A stretch of 64,000 nucleotides of DNA. It comes from Geojedonia sp051814705 (GTDB lineage Bacteria > Bacteroidota > Bacteroidia > Flavobacteriales > Flavobacteriaceae). The DNA lies in contig JBPWQW010000001.1 of NCBI GenBank assembly GCA_051814705.1, forward strand, positions 124,001-188,000. Direction: 5' to 3'. The position numbers and the translations under genes were made by a program. Below are positions 27,645 to 35,663 of this stretch, piece after piece. Within the stretch, counting starts at the first letter, position 1. Each line of letters opens with the position of its first letter. The notes under the pieces are model-generated. The model was not told where the DNA came from. It searched no databases and worked only from the letters and a program-made list of their open reading frames with translations.

Positions 27645-27671
27645 GCTCATTAATCTATAAAATATTAATTT

Positions 27672-28397
27672 ATGAAAAACGCTATTATCGCAGTATTACT
27701 AATCGTGAGTGCAACTCTGTTTGCCCAAGATCAGGATGAAACTACATTTAACTCCAGTTTCGATCTGGGGATGGACATCCAATCACGCTATGTTTGGAGA
27801 GGGATTCAATTAGGAGGCAATAGTGCCAGCGCCCAACCCTGGGCAGAATTTACCACTGGCAAATTGGCCATTGGTGCTTGGGGAGCTTATAATTTGGGAG
27901 GCCTTGGCACAGGCAATGAAGCTGATCTATATGCTACTTTTTCGTTTAGCGACGCATTCTCTGTAACGTTCACTGATTATTTTTTTCCTGGAGAAGGGAC
28001 TGGCGGCTATTTTCCTTACAACGCCGGCCACGTGTTTGAAGGAATGGTTTCATTTGCAGGTACTGCAAGTTTCCCTATTGGAATATTCATAGCAACAAAC
28101 ATTGGAGGCGCCATCCAATATGATGATAATGGCGAAGAAAAATCTGCATACTCAACCTATGTAGAGCTAAGCTATGAAACCACTATTGGCGAAACTGGAT
28201 TCGGGTTATTTGCCGGAGGTGTTTTTGCAGATGATAACGGCTACTACCTAACGGATGGTTCTGGAATCATCAATGTAGGGATCTCTGCTTCCAAGGATAT
28301 AAAGCTTTCCGATTCTTTTAACCTTCCTGTTCATGCCAAATTAATTCTGAACCCCGATTCTGAAGACATGTTCTTAACCTTCGGATTTTCAATTTAA
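27672..28397 (+). CDS. Outer-membrane beta-barrel protein in glnK-amt operon
   Basis: This 241-residue exported protein has a Sec signal peptide (MKNAIIAVLLIVSATLFAQ, cleavage after about residue 19). Alternating hydrophobic/polar strands rich in Gly and aromatics follow, and the chain ends in FLTFGFSI, like an outer-membrane barrel. SRYVWRGIQLG near residue 37 is a motif seen in TorF-like putative porins. It precedes P-II and amt at 21-bp spacing, so it is probably induced under nitrogen limitation. A channel for small nitrogen compounds is the natural guess, but no pore specificity can be read from the sequence. Confidence 0.75.
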   Translation: MKNAIIAVLLIVSATLFAQDQDETTFNSSFDLGMDIQSRYVWRGIQLGGNSASAQPWAEFTTGKLAIGAWGAYNLGGLGTGNEADLYATFSFSDAFSVTFTDYFFPGEGTGGYFPYNAGHVFEGMVSFAGTASFPIGIFIATNIGGAIQYDDNGEEKSAYSTYVELSYETTIGETGFGLFAGGVFADDNGYYLTDGSGIINVGISASKDIKLSDSFNLPVHAKLILNPDSEDMFLTFGFSI

Positions 28398-28418
28398 AAC
28401 AAATCAACATCTATTATT

Positions 28419-28757
28419 ATGAAAAAAATCGAAGCAATTATTAGAAAATCTAAATTTTCTGATGTAAAAAACGCATTACACGAGGTGGGCGTCAATTTCT
28501 TCTCTTACTGGGACGTCACCGGTTTAGGAAACGAAAAAGAGGGTCATGTTTATAGAGGAATCTCGTATAGCACTAGCGACATTCAAAGACGATACCTGTC
28601 CATAGTTGTTAATGACAACTTTGAAGACATCACCGTAAAAACCATTATTACTGCAGCTGGAACGGGAGGCGTTGGAGATGGAAAAATTTTTGTAAGCGAC
28701 ATCAAAGAAGCTTATAGAATTAGAACCGGCGAAAAAGGAGGAGAAACTTTAAATTAA
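28419..28757 (+). CDS. glnK: P-II family nitrogen regulatory protein
   Basis: This 112-residue P-II trimer subunit senses 2-oxoglutarate and ATP/ADP and, being linked to amt, most likely plugs the ammonium channel (GlnK role). The B-loop region TAAGTGGVGDGKIFVSDI and C-loop YRIRTGEKG are standard. The T-loop is atypical. It reads GLGNEKEGHVYRGISYSTSD, so canonical Gln39 (Mg/2-oxoglutarate ligand) aligns with Glu39. The loop is one residue shorter between His and YRG. Tyr50 aligns with the uridylylated Tyr51. The gene is 12 bp from amt. The family call is certain; ligand behaviour may differ from the E. coli model. Confidence 0.96.
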   Translation: MKKIEAIIRKSKFSDVKNALHEVGVNFFSYWDVTGLGNEKEGHVYRGISYSTSDIQRRYLSIVVNDNFEDITVKTIITAAGTGGVGDGKIFVSDIKEAYRIRTGEKGGETLN

Positions 28758-28769
28758 AACATTAAAAAT

Positions 28770-30011
28770 ATGGAATTACTTACAACAAATAACGTATGGA
28801 TGATGATCTGTACTGGCCTGGTTTTCTTTATGCATTTAGGGTTTGCTTTTTTAGAAATTGGGTTAACGAGACAAAAAAACACTTTGAATATTCTTTTTAA
28901 GAACATTTTTATAATAACAGCAGGGCTATTATTGTATGGTTTAGTTGGATTTAATTTAATGTACCCTGGATTTGCAGAAGGTGCTTCTGGCTTATTTGGA
29001 TTTGCGGGATTTGGACTTGATGCTCCGGTTACTGCCGAAGGCGCTTTAGATTTAAATTACAATGAAGGGTACACCTATTGGACAGACTTCTTGTTCCAAG
29101 GTATGTTTGCTGCAACCGCCGCAACCATTGTATCTGGTGCTGTTGCCGAACGAATTAAAATTGGTCCCTTCATGATCTTTACCATAATTTATGTAGGCAT
29201 AATTTATCCAATTGCCGGCTCGTGGAAATGGGGTGGCGGGTTTTTACAAACCATGGACACTCCTTTTTATGACTTTGCAGGTTCAACATTAGTACACTCT
29301 GTTGGTGGGTGGGCCGCACTGGTTGCCGTTTGTCTACTCGGTGCCCGTATTGGAAAATTTAAAAATGGTAAAATTCAAGCAATTCCTGGGCACAACATAC
29401 CATTAGCTACTGCTGGAGTTTTAATACTTTGGCTAGGTTGGTTCGGTTTTAATGGCGGTTCGGTATTATCGGCAGATCCGGGTATCACCTCGTTAGTATT
29501 GGTAACAACTTGTTTGGCAGCAGCCTCTGGTGGCGTTGTAGCCGTCTTTGTATCTGCTCTTAAATACAAGAATTTGGATCTCACCATGTTTCTAAACGGC
29601 ATCCTTGGGGGTCTTGTTGGTATTACGGCTGGCGCCGATCAAATGAGCCCACTAGATGCCATTATCATCGGAGCCATTGCGGGTGCCATCATTGTTTTTG
29701 CTGTTTCTTTAATTGACCGGCTTAAATTAGATGATCCTGTTGGTGCCATTGCTGTACATTTAGTATGTGGAATCTGGGGCACTTTAGCCGTAGGTCTGTT
29801 TGGCACATTAGCTGGTTTAGATCAATTAATCAGTCAATTTATTGGGGTAGCATCGTACGCCGTTATTTGTATTCTGTCTTCATATAGTATTATTTATATC
29901 CTTAAGAAAACCGTTGGCATACGAGTTTCTGAGCGGGAAGAGCTGGAAGGTCTAGATACTCATGAGCATGGTATGAATGCCTACCCCGACTTCAGGTTAA
30001 ACGAGCATTAA
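28770..30011 (+). CDS. amt: Ammonium transporter
   Basis: This 413-residue inner-membrane protein of the Amt/Mep/Rh family has about 11 transmembrane helices. The twin pore histidines sit in STLVHSVGGWAAL and AIAVHLVCGIWGTL. The Phe-gate/Trp region includes YWTDFLFQGMFAATAATIVSGAVAERIK. The N-terminal helix doubles as a membrane anchor rather than a cleaved signal. It is last in the porin-glnK-amt unit and is followed by a terminator. It imports ammonium, with flow likely gated by the P-II protein encoded just upstream. Confidence 0.96.
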   Translation: MELLTTNNVWMMICTGLVFFMHLGFAFLEIGLTRQKNTLNILFKNIFIITAGLLLYGLVGFNLMYPGFAEGASGLFGFAGFGLDAPVTAEGALDLNYNEGYTYWTDFLFQGMFAATAATIVSGAVAERIKIGPFMIFTIIYVGIIYPIAGSWKWGGGFLQTMDTPFYDFAGSTLVHSVGGWAALVAVCLLGARIGKFKNGKIQAIPGHNIPLATAGVLILWLGWFGFNGGSVLSADPGITSLVLVTTCLAAASGGVVAVFVSALKYKNLDLTMFLNGILGGLVGITAGADQMSPLDAIIIGAIAGAIIVFAVSLIDRLKLDDPVGAIAVHLVCGIWGTLAVGLFGTLAGLDQLISQFIGVASYAVICILSSYSIIYILKKTVGIRVSEREELEGLDTHEHGMNAYPDFRLNEH

Positions 30012-30037
30012 TTTTAGTTAATTTTTTTGAATTGGTT

Positions 30038-30073
30038 AAAGCCTCCGGAATTTATTTTTTGGAGGCTTTTTAA
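30038..30073 (+). terminator. Rho-independent terminator after amt
   Basis: AAAGCCTCC (30038-30046) pairs with GGAGGCTTT (30061-30069) across a 14-nt loop, followed by T residues. It ends the porin-glnK-amt unit. Confidence 0.85.
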
Positions 30074-30110
30074 TTATGAGAAAGTCCTTTTTATCTTTCA
30101 TTTAAATATG

Positions 30111-30118
30111 TATTTTTG
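30111..30118 (+). promoter_or_regulatory. Candidate -7 promoter element of metK
   Basis: TATTTTTG matches TAnnTTTG. Transcription would start a few bases downstream, just before the riboswitch stem at 30130. The -33 region (CCTTT) is weak. Confidence 0.55.
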
Positions 30119-30127
30119 CACCAATAA

Positions 30128-30180
30128 AATGAGGAAAAATTTGTCTGATTGCAACCTCAATAAAAATGCTAAAGCAGTTG
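30128..30180 (+). promoter_or_regulatory. SAM-II (SAM_alpha) type riboswitch upstream of metK
   Basis: P1 is TGAGG (30130-30134) with CCTCA (30155-30159). The conserved core ATTGCAA directly precedes the 3' arm of P1. It is followed by an A-rich linker and GCTAAAG (30168-30174). These are the order and spacing of the SAM-II pseudoknot consensus (P1, loop ending AUUGCAA, P1', AUAAA-rich linker, GCUAAA). The pseudoknot helix can form between CTG in the loop (30145-30147) and CAG (30175-30177), where the consensus uses CC/GG. It lies 71 bp before metK, encoding SAM synthetase, so SAM feedback is a natural function. Confidence 0.8.
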
Positions 30181-30250
30181 ATTATATCCTACTTTAGTAC
30201 TCCCGCAATCTCATTTATTTTCCGTAATTTAACCAAAAATATACAACGAT

Positions 30251-31507
30251 ATGCCTTATTTATTTACCTCAGAAAGTGTTTCTGAAGGCCATCCAGATAA
30301 AGTTGCGGACCAAATTAGTGATGCCCTTTTGGATAACTTTTTAGCTTTTGATCCAGATTCAAAAGTTGCTTGTGAAACTCTAGTAACTACTGGACAGGTA
30401 GTGCTTGCTGGTGAAGTTAAAAGCCAAACCTATCTCGATGTTCAGGAAATTGCCCGACATATGATTAACAAAATTGGATACACAAAAGGTGCTTATCAAT
30501 TTTCAGGAGATTCCTGTGGGATTATTTCATTAATCCATGAGCAATCAAAAGATATCAACCAAGGCGTAGATCGAGCCAATAAAGATGAGCAAGGTGCAGG
30601 AGACCAAGGCATGATGTTTGGCTATGCTACGAACGAAACTGAAAACTATATGCCTTTGGCACTAGATATTTCTCATAAAATATTACAAGTTTTAGCCGAT
30701 TTACGCAGGGAAGAAAAGGACATTACTTATTTACGCCCAGACGCCAAGAGTCAGGTCACTATTGAATATAGTGACGACAATACGCCGCAGCGTATCGATG
30801 CCATAGTAGTCTCTACACAGCATGATGAGTTTGATACCGATGATGACAGGATGCTTGCGAAAATCAAAAAAGATATTATTGAAATCTTAATTCCTAGAGT
30901 CGTTGCCCAATTACCCAAATATGTTCAGGAATTGTTTAATGATAATATTACCTATCATATCAACCCAACAGGGAAATTTGTTATTGGCGGGCCTCATGGA
31001 GATACTGGTTTGAGTGGACGAAAAATTATAGTGGATACTTATGGTGGAAAAGGAGCCCATGGTGGAGGTTCGTTTTCAGGAAAAGATCCTAGTAAAGTAG
31101 ATAGAAGTGCTGCTTATGCTTCAAGGCATATTGCTAAAAATTTGGTGGCCGCTGGTTTATGTGATGAAGTTTTGGTACAAGTAAGTTATGCCATTGGTGT
31201 TGTTAAACCGACTTCAATTTTTGTGGACACTTATGGAACCTGTCCCTTAAATTTAACAGATGGTGAAATTTCAGAAAAAGTGGCTTTGCTATTTGATATG
31301 AGACCAGCAGCAATTGAGAAACGTTTAAAATTGCGAAATCCCATTTATTTGGAAACCGCTGCTTATGGACACATGGGCAAATCACCACAATTTGTAACTA
31401 AAGTGTTTGAAAGCCCCTATTCGGGAAGAGTTGAGAAAGAAGTAGAATTGTTTACTTGGGAAAAACTGGATTATGTCGACATTGTAAAATCTGCATTTGG
31501 ACTATAG
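30251..31507 (+). CDS. metK: S-adenosylmethionine synthetase
   Basis: This 418-residue enzyme makes SAM from methionine and ATP. Visible landmarks are SEGHPDKVADQISDALLD at the N-terminus (ATP site), GAGDQGMMFGYA (the hallmark hexapeptide region) and GGGSFSGKDPSKVDRS (phosphate-binding loop). Length is slightly above E. coli MetK (384), normal for Bacteroidota. It is a single-gene unit with its own promoter, SAM-II riboswitch and terminator, all within 150 bp of the coding region. Confidence 0.97.
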   Translation: MPYLFTSESVSEGHPDKVADQISDALLDNFLAFDPDSKVACETLVTTGQVVLAGEVKSQTYLDVQEIARHMINKIGYTKGAYQFSGDSCGIISLIHEQSKDINQGVDRANKDEQGAGDQGMMFGYATNETENYMPLALDISHKILQVLADLRREEKDITYLRPDAKSQVTIEYSDDNTPQRIDAIVVSTQHDEFDTDDDRMLAKIKKDIIEILIPRVVAQLPKYVQELFNDNITYHINPTGKFVIGGPHGDTGLSGRKIIVDTYGGKGAHGGGSFSGKDPSKVDRSAAYASRHIAKNLVAAGLCDEVLVQVSYAIGVVKPTSIFVDTYGTCPLNLTDGEISEKVALLFDMRPAAIEKRLKLRNPIYLETAAYGHMGKSPQFVTKVFESPYSGRVEKEVELFTWEKLDYVDIVKSAFGL

Positions 31508-31527
31508 CTTTTAATCTAATATTTGTG

Positions 31528-31562
31528 AAGCCCCATAATTTTAATTTTATGGGGCTTTTTTA
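31528..31562 (+). terminator. Rho-independent terminator after metK
   Basis: AAGCCCCATAA (31528-31538) and TTATGGGGCTT (31547-31557) form a perfect 11-bp stem with an 8-nt loop, followed by a T run. Confidence 0.92.
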
Positions 31563-31723
31563 ATATATTCTAATATGATCTAGTTTAAAAAGTGCGATTC
31601 GTCGATGTTAATTGCTGGATCGATCTCATTATCTGAAAAAAAAAGCATTTCAACAAATTTCTAAATTTAAATCAAGTTTTATATTTTCATTTACATCGTT
31701 AAACCTACAAAATTTTAAATGTA

Positions 31724-32629
31724 ATGAAAAGATTTCCCCAAATCGATCGTTTCTTTACTGCGCTATGCAGTGTAATGATCTTATCCGTTTTAACTTTTTC
31801 ATGTGAAAAAGACAACCTTCAAGACGACTTTACTAGAATTAAAGCTTCCAATTTATCAACTGCATCCTTAAAAACTTTGATTGCTTATGAAGAGGACTGC
31901 TCTTCTGTTTGTATCGAAGAAGGCAGTGAATCTTATTATGCGATCAGCGATTCTAAAACTGGTTCTGCTGGACCAAACTCTAAATCTGTTAGTTATCAAG
32001 CATACAATACTGAAACACAATTTGTTGTTGAAGTATTATACCAAATCACTTCTGGCAACTCTGGAACTAAAGCCGACATCACCATAGATATTGACGGGAA
32101 TGTTCAATTATTTGAAGATGTGGTTTCTGGCACCACCATTAGCCATGCGATCAATTTACCTGAAGGTTGGCAAGCTTGCAACGTAATTAATTTTACTATA
32201 TATCAAGAAGGCTTATCCAATCCAATTTCATTTAATGAAAATTATTCATTAATTGGTGTTTGTTCATCCGAATGTGAAGAAAGTTTTAGTTATGTAGAAA
32301 ATGAAGATGGAAGCTACACCTTCACTTATATTAGCAGTGAAGATTTAGAAAGTGCTGAAGTTAAATTTACTTGTCCTCATATTACTAGTTTTGAAGCATT
32401 AGACGACAAAACTTATACTGTTAATCCAGGGAATTCGCATGGTTCTCCAACCGTATTAACATGGTCTGGTGATATTGAAGCCTGTACTGAAATCACATTC
32501 ACTCTTTCTTTTGAAGCGGATTGTGAACAGACTAATTCTGGAAAGGCCAATATGTTTACAGACTTTAAAGTGAATGAAGTATCCAAAAAAGGATCAAATA
32601 AAAATATCACATATCAATGTCCTGAATAA
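31724..32629 (+). CDS. Cys-rich hypothetical lipoprotein
   Basis: This 301-residue protein of unknown function has a long signal ending in LTFSC (Cys27), so it is a probable lipoprotein. The mature part is acidic, beta-rich and unusually rich in cysteine, with pairs such as DCSSVC, VCSSEC, FTCPH, EACTE and YQCPE. It shows an internal repeat: the segment ending WQACNVINFTIYQEG...GVC resembles IEACTEITFTLSFEADC about 100 residues later. This suggests two Ig-like beta domains with disulfides. It stands alone, between the metK terminator and its own terminator. I do not recognise a named family. Confidence 0.7.
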   Translation: MKRFPQIDRFFTALCSVMILSVLTFSCEKDNLQDDFTRIKASNLSTASLKTLIAYEEDCSSVCIEEGSESYYAISDSKTGSAGPNSKSVSYQAYNTETQFVVEVLYQITSGNSGTKADITIDIDGNVQLFEDVVSGTTISHAINLPEGWQACNVINFTIYQEGLSNPISFNENYSLIGVCSSECEESFSYVENEDGSYTFTYISSEDLESAEVKFTCPHITSFEALDDKTYTVNPGNSHGSPTVLTWSGDIEACTEITFTLSFEADCEQTNSGKANMFTDFKVNEVSKKGSNKNITYQCPE

Positions 32630-32650
32630 AAGGTAAAAACATAAAATTAA

Positions 32651-32682
32651 AAAAAAGCGAGAACATGGTTCTCGCTTTTTTT
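32651..32682 (+). terminator. Strong rho-independent terminator
   Basis: AAAAAAGCGAGAAC (32651-32664) pairs perfectly with GTTCTCGCTTTTTT (32668-32681) around a 3-nt loop. It follows the Cys-rich lipoprotein gene by about 20 bp. Confidence 0.93.
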
Positions 32683-32789
32683 GTGAATCCTTCAAAAATA
32701 TTAAATCCTTCTAGTTTCAATAATCAAAAGAATATGCAGTACAAATTAGATTCAATGTTTACATTTATACCTGTTGAAAACTCAGTAAA

Positions 32790-33968
32790 ATGAAACCCTC
32801 AAAATGGATTTTACCAGTAATTGTCATGTCTCAGTTTTGCTGTACATCGTTATGGTTTGCTGGTAATGGGGTAATGAGTGATCTTGTTGGCAACTTCAAT
32901 CTTAATGATAATGCTTTAGGTCATCTCACGTCGGCTGTACAATTTGGCTTTATTGCTGGCACACTTGTATTCGCACTTTTAACCATCGCCGATCGCTTTT
33001 CACCTTCAAAAGTCTTTTTTGCAAGTGCATTGCTTGGAGCCATTTGCAATGCTTTTATGATTGGCGATTTTAACAATTTTACGAGTTTACTGTTTTTTCG
33101 TTTTTTGACCGGCTTTTTTCTTGCAGGCATTTACCCTGTAGGCATGAAAATCGCAGCTGATTATTACGATAAAGGATTGGGAAAATCCTTAGGCTTTTTG
33201 GTCGGTGCTTTGGTTTTGGGAACAGCGTTCCCACATTTATTGAAAGATATTCTGCACGCCATATCCTGGAAATATGTACTATTTACGACCACAAGTCTGG
33301 CCATATTAGGTGGTTTGGTCATAAAACTTTTTGTCCCCGACGGTCCATTTCGTAAATTAAGTAAGGGATTGGATCTTTCGGCTTTTTCAAGAGTTTTTAA
33401 ACGCCCCGAGTTTCGTACTGCGGCTTTTGGATATTTTGGGCACATGTGGGAACTCTATGCCTTTTGGACTTTTGTACCCGTGATGTTAAAACACTATTTA
33501 CAATTACATCCTCAAATGACGTTAAACATTCCAATTTTATCCTTCAGTATTATAGGCATTGGGGGATTATCCTGTGTGATTGGAGGTTATATTTCACAGT
33601 ACTTTGGTGTTAAAAAAACAGCTTTTACGGCATTGCTTTTATCCTGTATATGCTGTTTGATTTCTCCTTTTATATTTAATGTCAATTTTGAAATCTTGTT
33701 TATTGGCTTTTTATTGTTTTGGGGCATGGTGGTCGTTGCTGACTCTCCCATGTTTTCCACCTTGGTTGCCCAAAATGCAGAACCAGAAATTAAAGGCACT
33801 GCGTTAACCATAGTGAATAGTATTGGTTTTACAATAACTATTATCAGCATACAACTCTTAAACAGTATACAATATCTATTGGATACCCGTTATATCTATT
33901 TGATATTAGCCATTGGGCCTATTTTGGGATTGAAAGTCCTTAATAACAAAAGAAAGTCCAATCCATAA
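32790..33968 (+). CDS. MFS transporter of unknown substrate
   Basis: This 392-residue integral membrane protein has about 12 hydrophobic segments. Helix 1 carries SQFCCTSLWFAGNGVMSDL, helix 2-3 carries LLTIADRFSPSKVFFASALLG, and helix 4 has RFLTGFFLAGIYPVGMKIAADYY, the MFS motif region. The overall pattern is like the NarK/CynX-like single-gene MFS proteins of flavobacteria, but the substrate cannot be inferred. It is a stand-alone unit, convergent with the M28 peptidase gene 29 bp away; no clear terminator separates them. Confidence 0.85.
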   Translation: MKPSKWILPVIVMSQFCCTSLWFAGNGVMSDLVGNFNLNDNALGHLTSAVQFGFIAGTLVFALLTIADRFSPSKVFFASALLGAICNAFMIGDFNNFTSLLFFRFLTGFFLAGIYPVGMKIAADYYDKGLGKSLGFLVGALVLGTAFPHLLKDILHAISWKYVLFTTTSLAILGGLVIKLFVPDGPFRKLSKGLDLSAFSRVFKRPEFRTAAFGYFGHMWELYAFWTFVPVMLKHYLQLHPQMTLNIPILSFSIIGIGGLSCVIGGYISQYFGVKKTAFTALLLSCICCLISPFIFNVNFEILFIGFLLFWGMVVVADSPMFSTLVAQNAEPEIKGTALTIVNSIGFTITIISIQLLNSIQYLLDTRYIYLILAIGPILGLKVLNNKRKSNP

Positions 33969-33997
33969 AATTCTATTGCTGCTAAGGTTTTTAAGGA

Positions 33998-35551
33998 TCA
34001 ATCCAACCCACCTTTTCTAGTTGAAAACCGCTGTGAAGGCCATGTCGTTGGCTCTCCTGTATTGTTATCTATAGGTAAAACACTTGGCTCTCTAGAAGTC
34101 GTATTGGGATCTTCTGATGCCATATATGCCAAAATAGCCGTCAATATCACATTGCTTCTTACATCGTCAAATACGATTTTATCATAGGTATCCCTATTAG
34201 TATGCCAAGTATAGGTTCTATAGGACCAATTCAATGAACTCAACCTAAATGCTGGAACTCCAACAGCTAGGAAAGAAGAATGATCCGATCCTCCACCTGT
34301 GGGCAATCCTGGAAATTCGGTTTTGATTTCATTTGAAATCTCCATTGGAACGGCATTCAACCATCTTGATAAATATTCATAGGAGTGTAAAAAACCAGAC
34401 CCTGAAATTTCATTAATTCTACCTGTACCATTATCTTGATTAAACACCACTTGGATATGGTCTACAATTTCGGGATGGTCTTCAACAAATGATCTAGAAC
34501 CGTTTAGCCCCTGTTCTTCACTTCCCCAATGACCAACCAAAATAGTACGTTTTGGATTGGGATACATTTTTTTTAGAATGCGCATTGCTTCCATCATGAC
34601 CAATGTACCTGTTCCATTGTCGGTAGCACCTTGTGCTCCATCCCAGGAGTCAAGATGTGCTGAGAGCAAGACATACTCATTTGGTTTTTCAACCCCTTTT
34701 ATTTCTCCAATGGTATTAAACGCAGGAACTATTCCCAATTCTTTGGATTCTGCAACCACTTTTATTTTTGGTTGCTTTCCAAATTCGGCCAACCGATATA
34801 ACATGGCATAATCTTCAAGTTCTAGTTCTATGGTAGGTATAGATTGGGTTCTGGCACTAAAAATCTTGTTTGCCCCAAACCCTTTAGACCAATAGGAGGT
34901 TACAATTCCAGCGGCACCAGCTGCTTCCAAAGCGTCAATTATACTACGCCTATCATATCCCGTTCTACTGATATTGTCATTCCATTCTGAAGTCATTTCA
35001 TCTCGCTCTCTTTTCATTTTCTCAAAAGAAGCTTCAGTAGCAAATTCTTCCCAGTTTTCGTCTGGTCGACCCGTTGGTTGTTTCATCGAAGTCATTACAA
35101 ATTTACCTTTTACATTGGATAACCATTTTTGAAAATCCACTCTGTTATTTACCTTTGGAATGACCAGCACCTCAGCTGTAATACCCTTAGCATTTGTGCT
35201 TGGGCTCCATGCTAATTGCGTACCATCCAAAGTTTGAATTCGCGGAGAAACCATATCGATATGAGTTATGCCGCGTTCCCAACCACGCCATTCTCCCCAT
35301 TTTTCATTTTTTGCAGAAATCCCCCAGCTTTTATATTTTTCGACAGCCCAATCATGAGCATTTTTCATTTGTGGCGTCCCCACCAATCTAGGGCCAACAA
35401 CATCTAAAAGCTCATGAGCCAGTGGCTCCAATTGTGAGTTATTAGTGGCTTCTTCAATAATATTCCCAATAACTTCTTTGCTTTCTTGAGCCTGTATTGT
35501 TGAAGTAATTAAAAAAAGGAAAAACAGAGTAGGTCTTAATAGATATTTCAT
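33998..35551 (-). CDS. Secreted M28 family zinc peptidase
   Basis: This 517-residue exported peptidase has a Sec signal peptide to about residue 21 (IQAQES). An insert near residues 130-260 resembles a PA domain (GIVTSYWSKGFGANKIF). The catalytic domain carries the M28 zinc-ligand series: HLDSW, GATDNGTG (bridging Asp), GSEEQGLNGS (Glu-Glu pair), NQDNGTGR and a final GGGSDHSSF (His). It should act as an aminopeptidase or carboxypeptidase in the periplasm or at the surface. It is transcribed alone and lies 112 bp downstream of an outer-membrane protein gene of the same direction. Substrate unknown. Confidence 0.92.
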   Translation of the reverse strand: MKYLLRPTLFFLFLITSTIQAQESKEVIGNIIEEATNNSQLEPLAHELLDVVGPRLVGTPQMKNAHDWAVEKYKSWGISAKNEKWGEWRGWERGITHIDMVSPRIQTLDGTQLAWSPSTNAKGITAEVLVIPKVNNRVDFQKWLSNVKGKFVMTSMKQPTGRPDENWEEFATEASFEKMKRERDEMTSEWNDNISRTGYDRRSIIDALEAAGAAGIVTSYWSKGFGANKIFSARTQSIPTIELELEDYAMLYRLAEFGKQPKIKVVAESKELGIVPAFNTIGEIKGVEKPNEYVLLSAHLDSWDGAQGATDNGTGTLVMMEAMRILKKMYPNPKRTILVGHWGSEEQGLNGSRSFVEDHPEIVDHIQVVFNQDNGTGRINEISGSGFLHSYEYLSRWLNAVPMEISNEIKTEFPGLPTGGGSDHSSFLAVGVPAFRLSSLNWSYRTYTWHTNRDTYDKIVFDDVRSNVILTAILAYMASEDPNTTSREPSVLPIDNNTGEPTTWPSQRFSTRKGGLD

Positions 35552-35663
35552 TTCAATAATAGTGTTAATAATTAACGGCCTAAAATAAAACTATTTTAAT
35601 AAATGAGACCCTTATTAAAGTTAAAAACTCTTAAAATATGACATTCCTGAACAAATGGCTTTT

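Larger units (their letters stand above)
27229..27671. other. Divergent regulatory region between gltB and the porin-glnK-amt operon
   Basis: This 443-bp, very AT-rich region carries the starts of two divergent nitrogen units. Its right part has two operator-like inverted repeats and a candidate -7 element (listed separately). Near gltB, the text TATAGGGTTATA (around 27270-27281) contains one GGGTTA half-site similar to the repeats. No gene is present. Confidence 0.6.
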
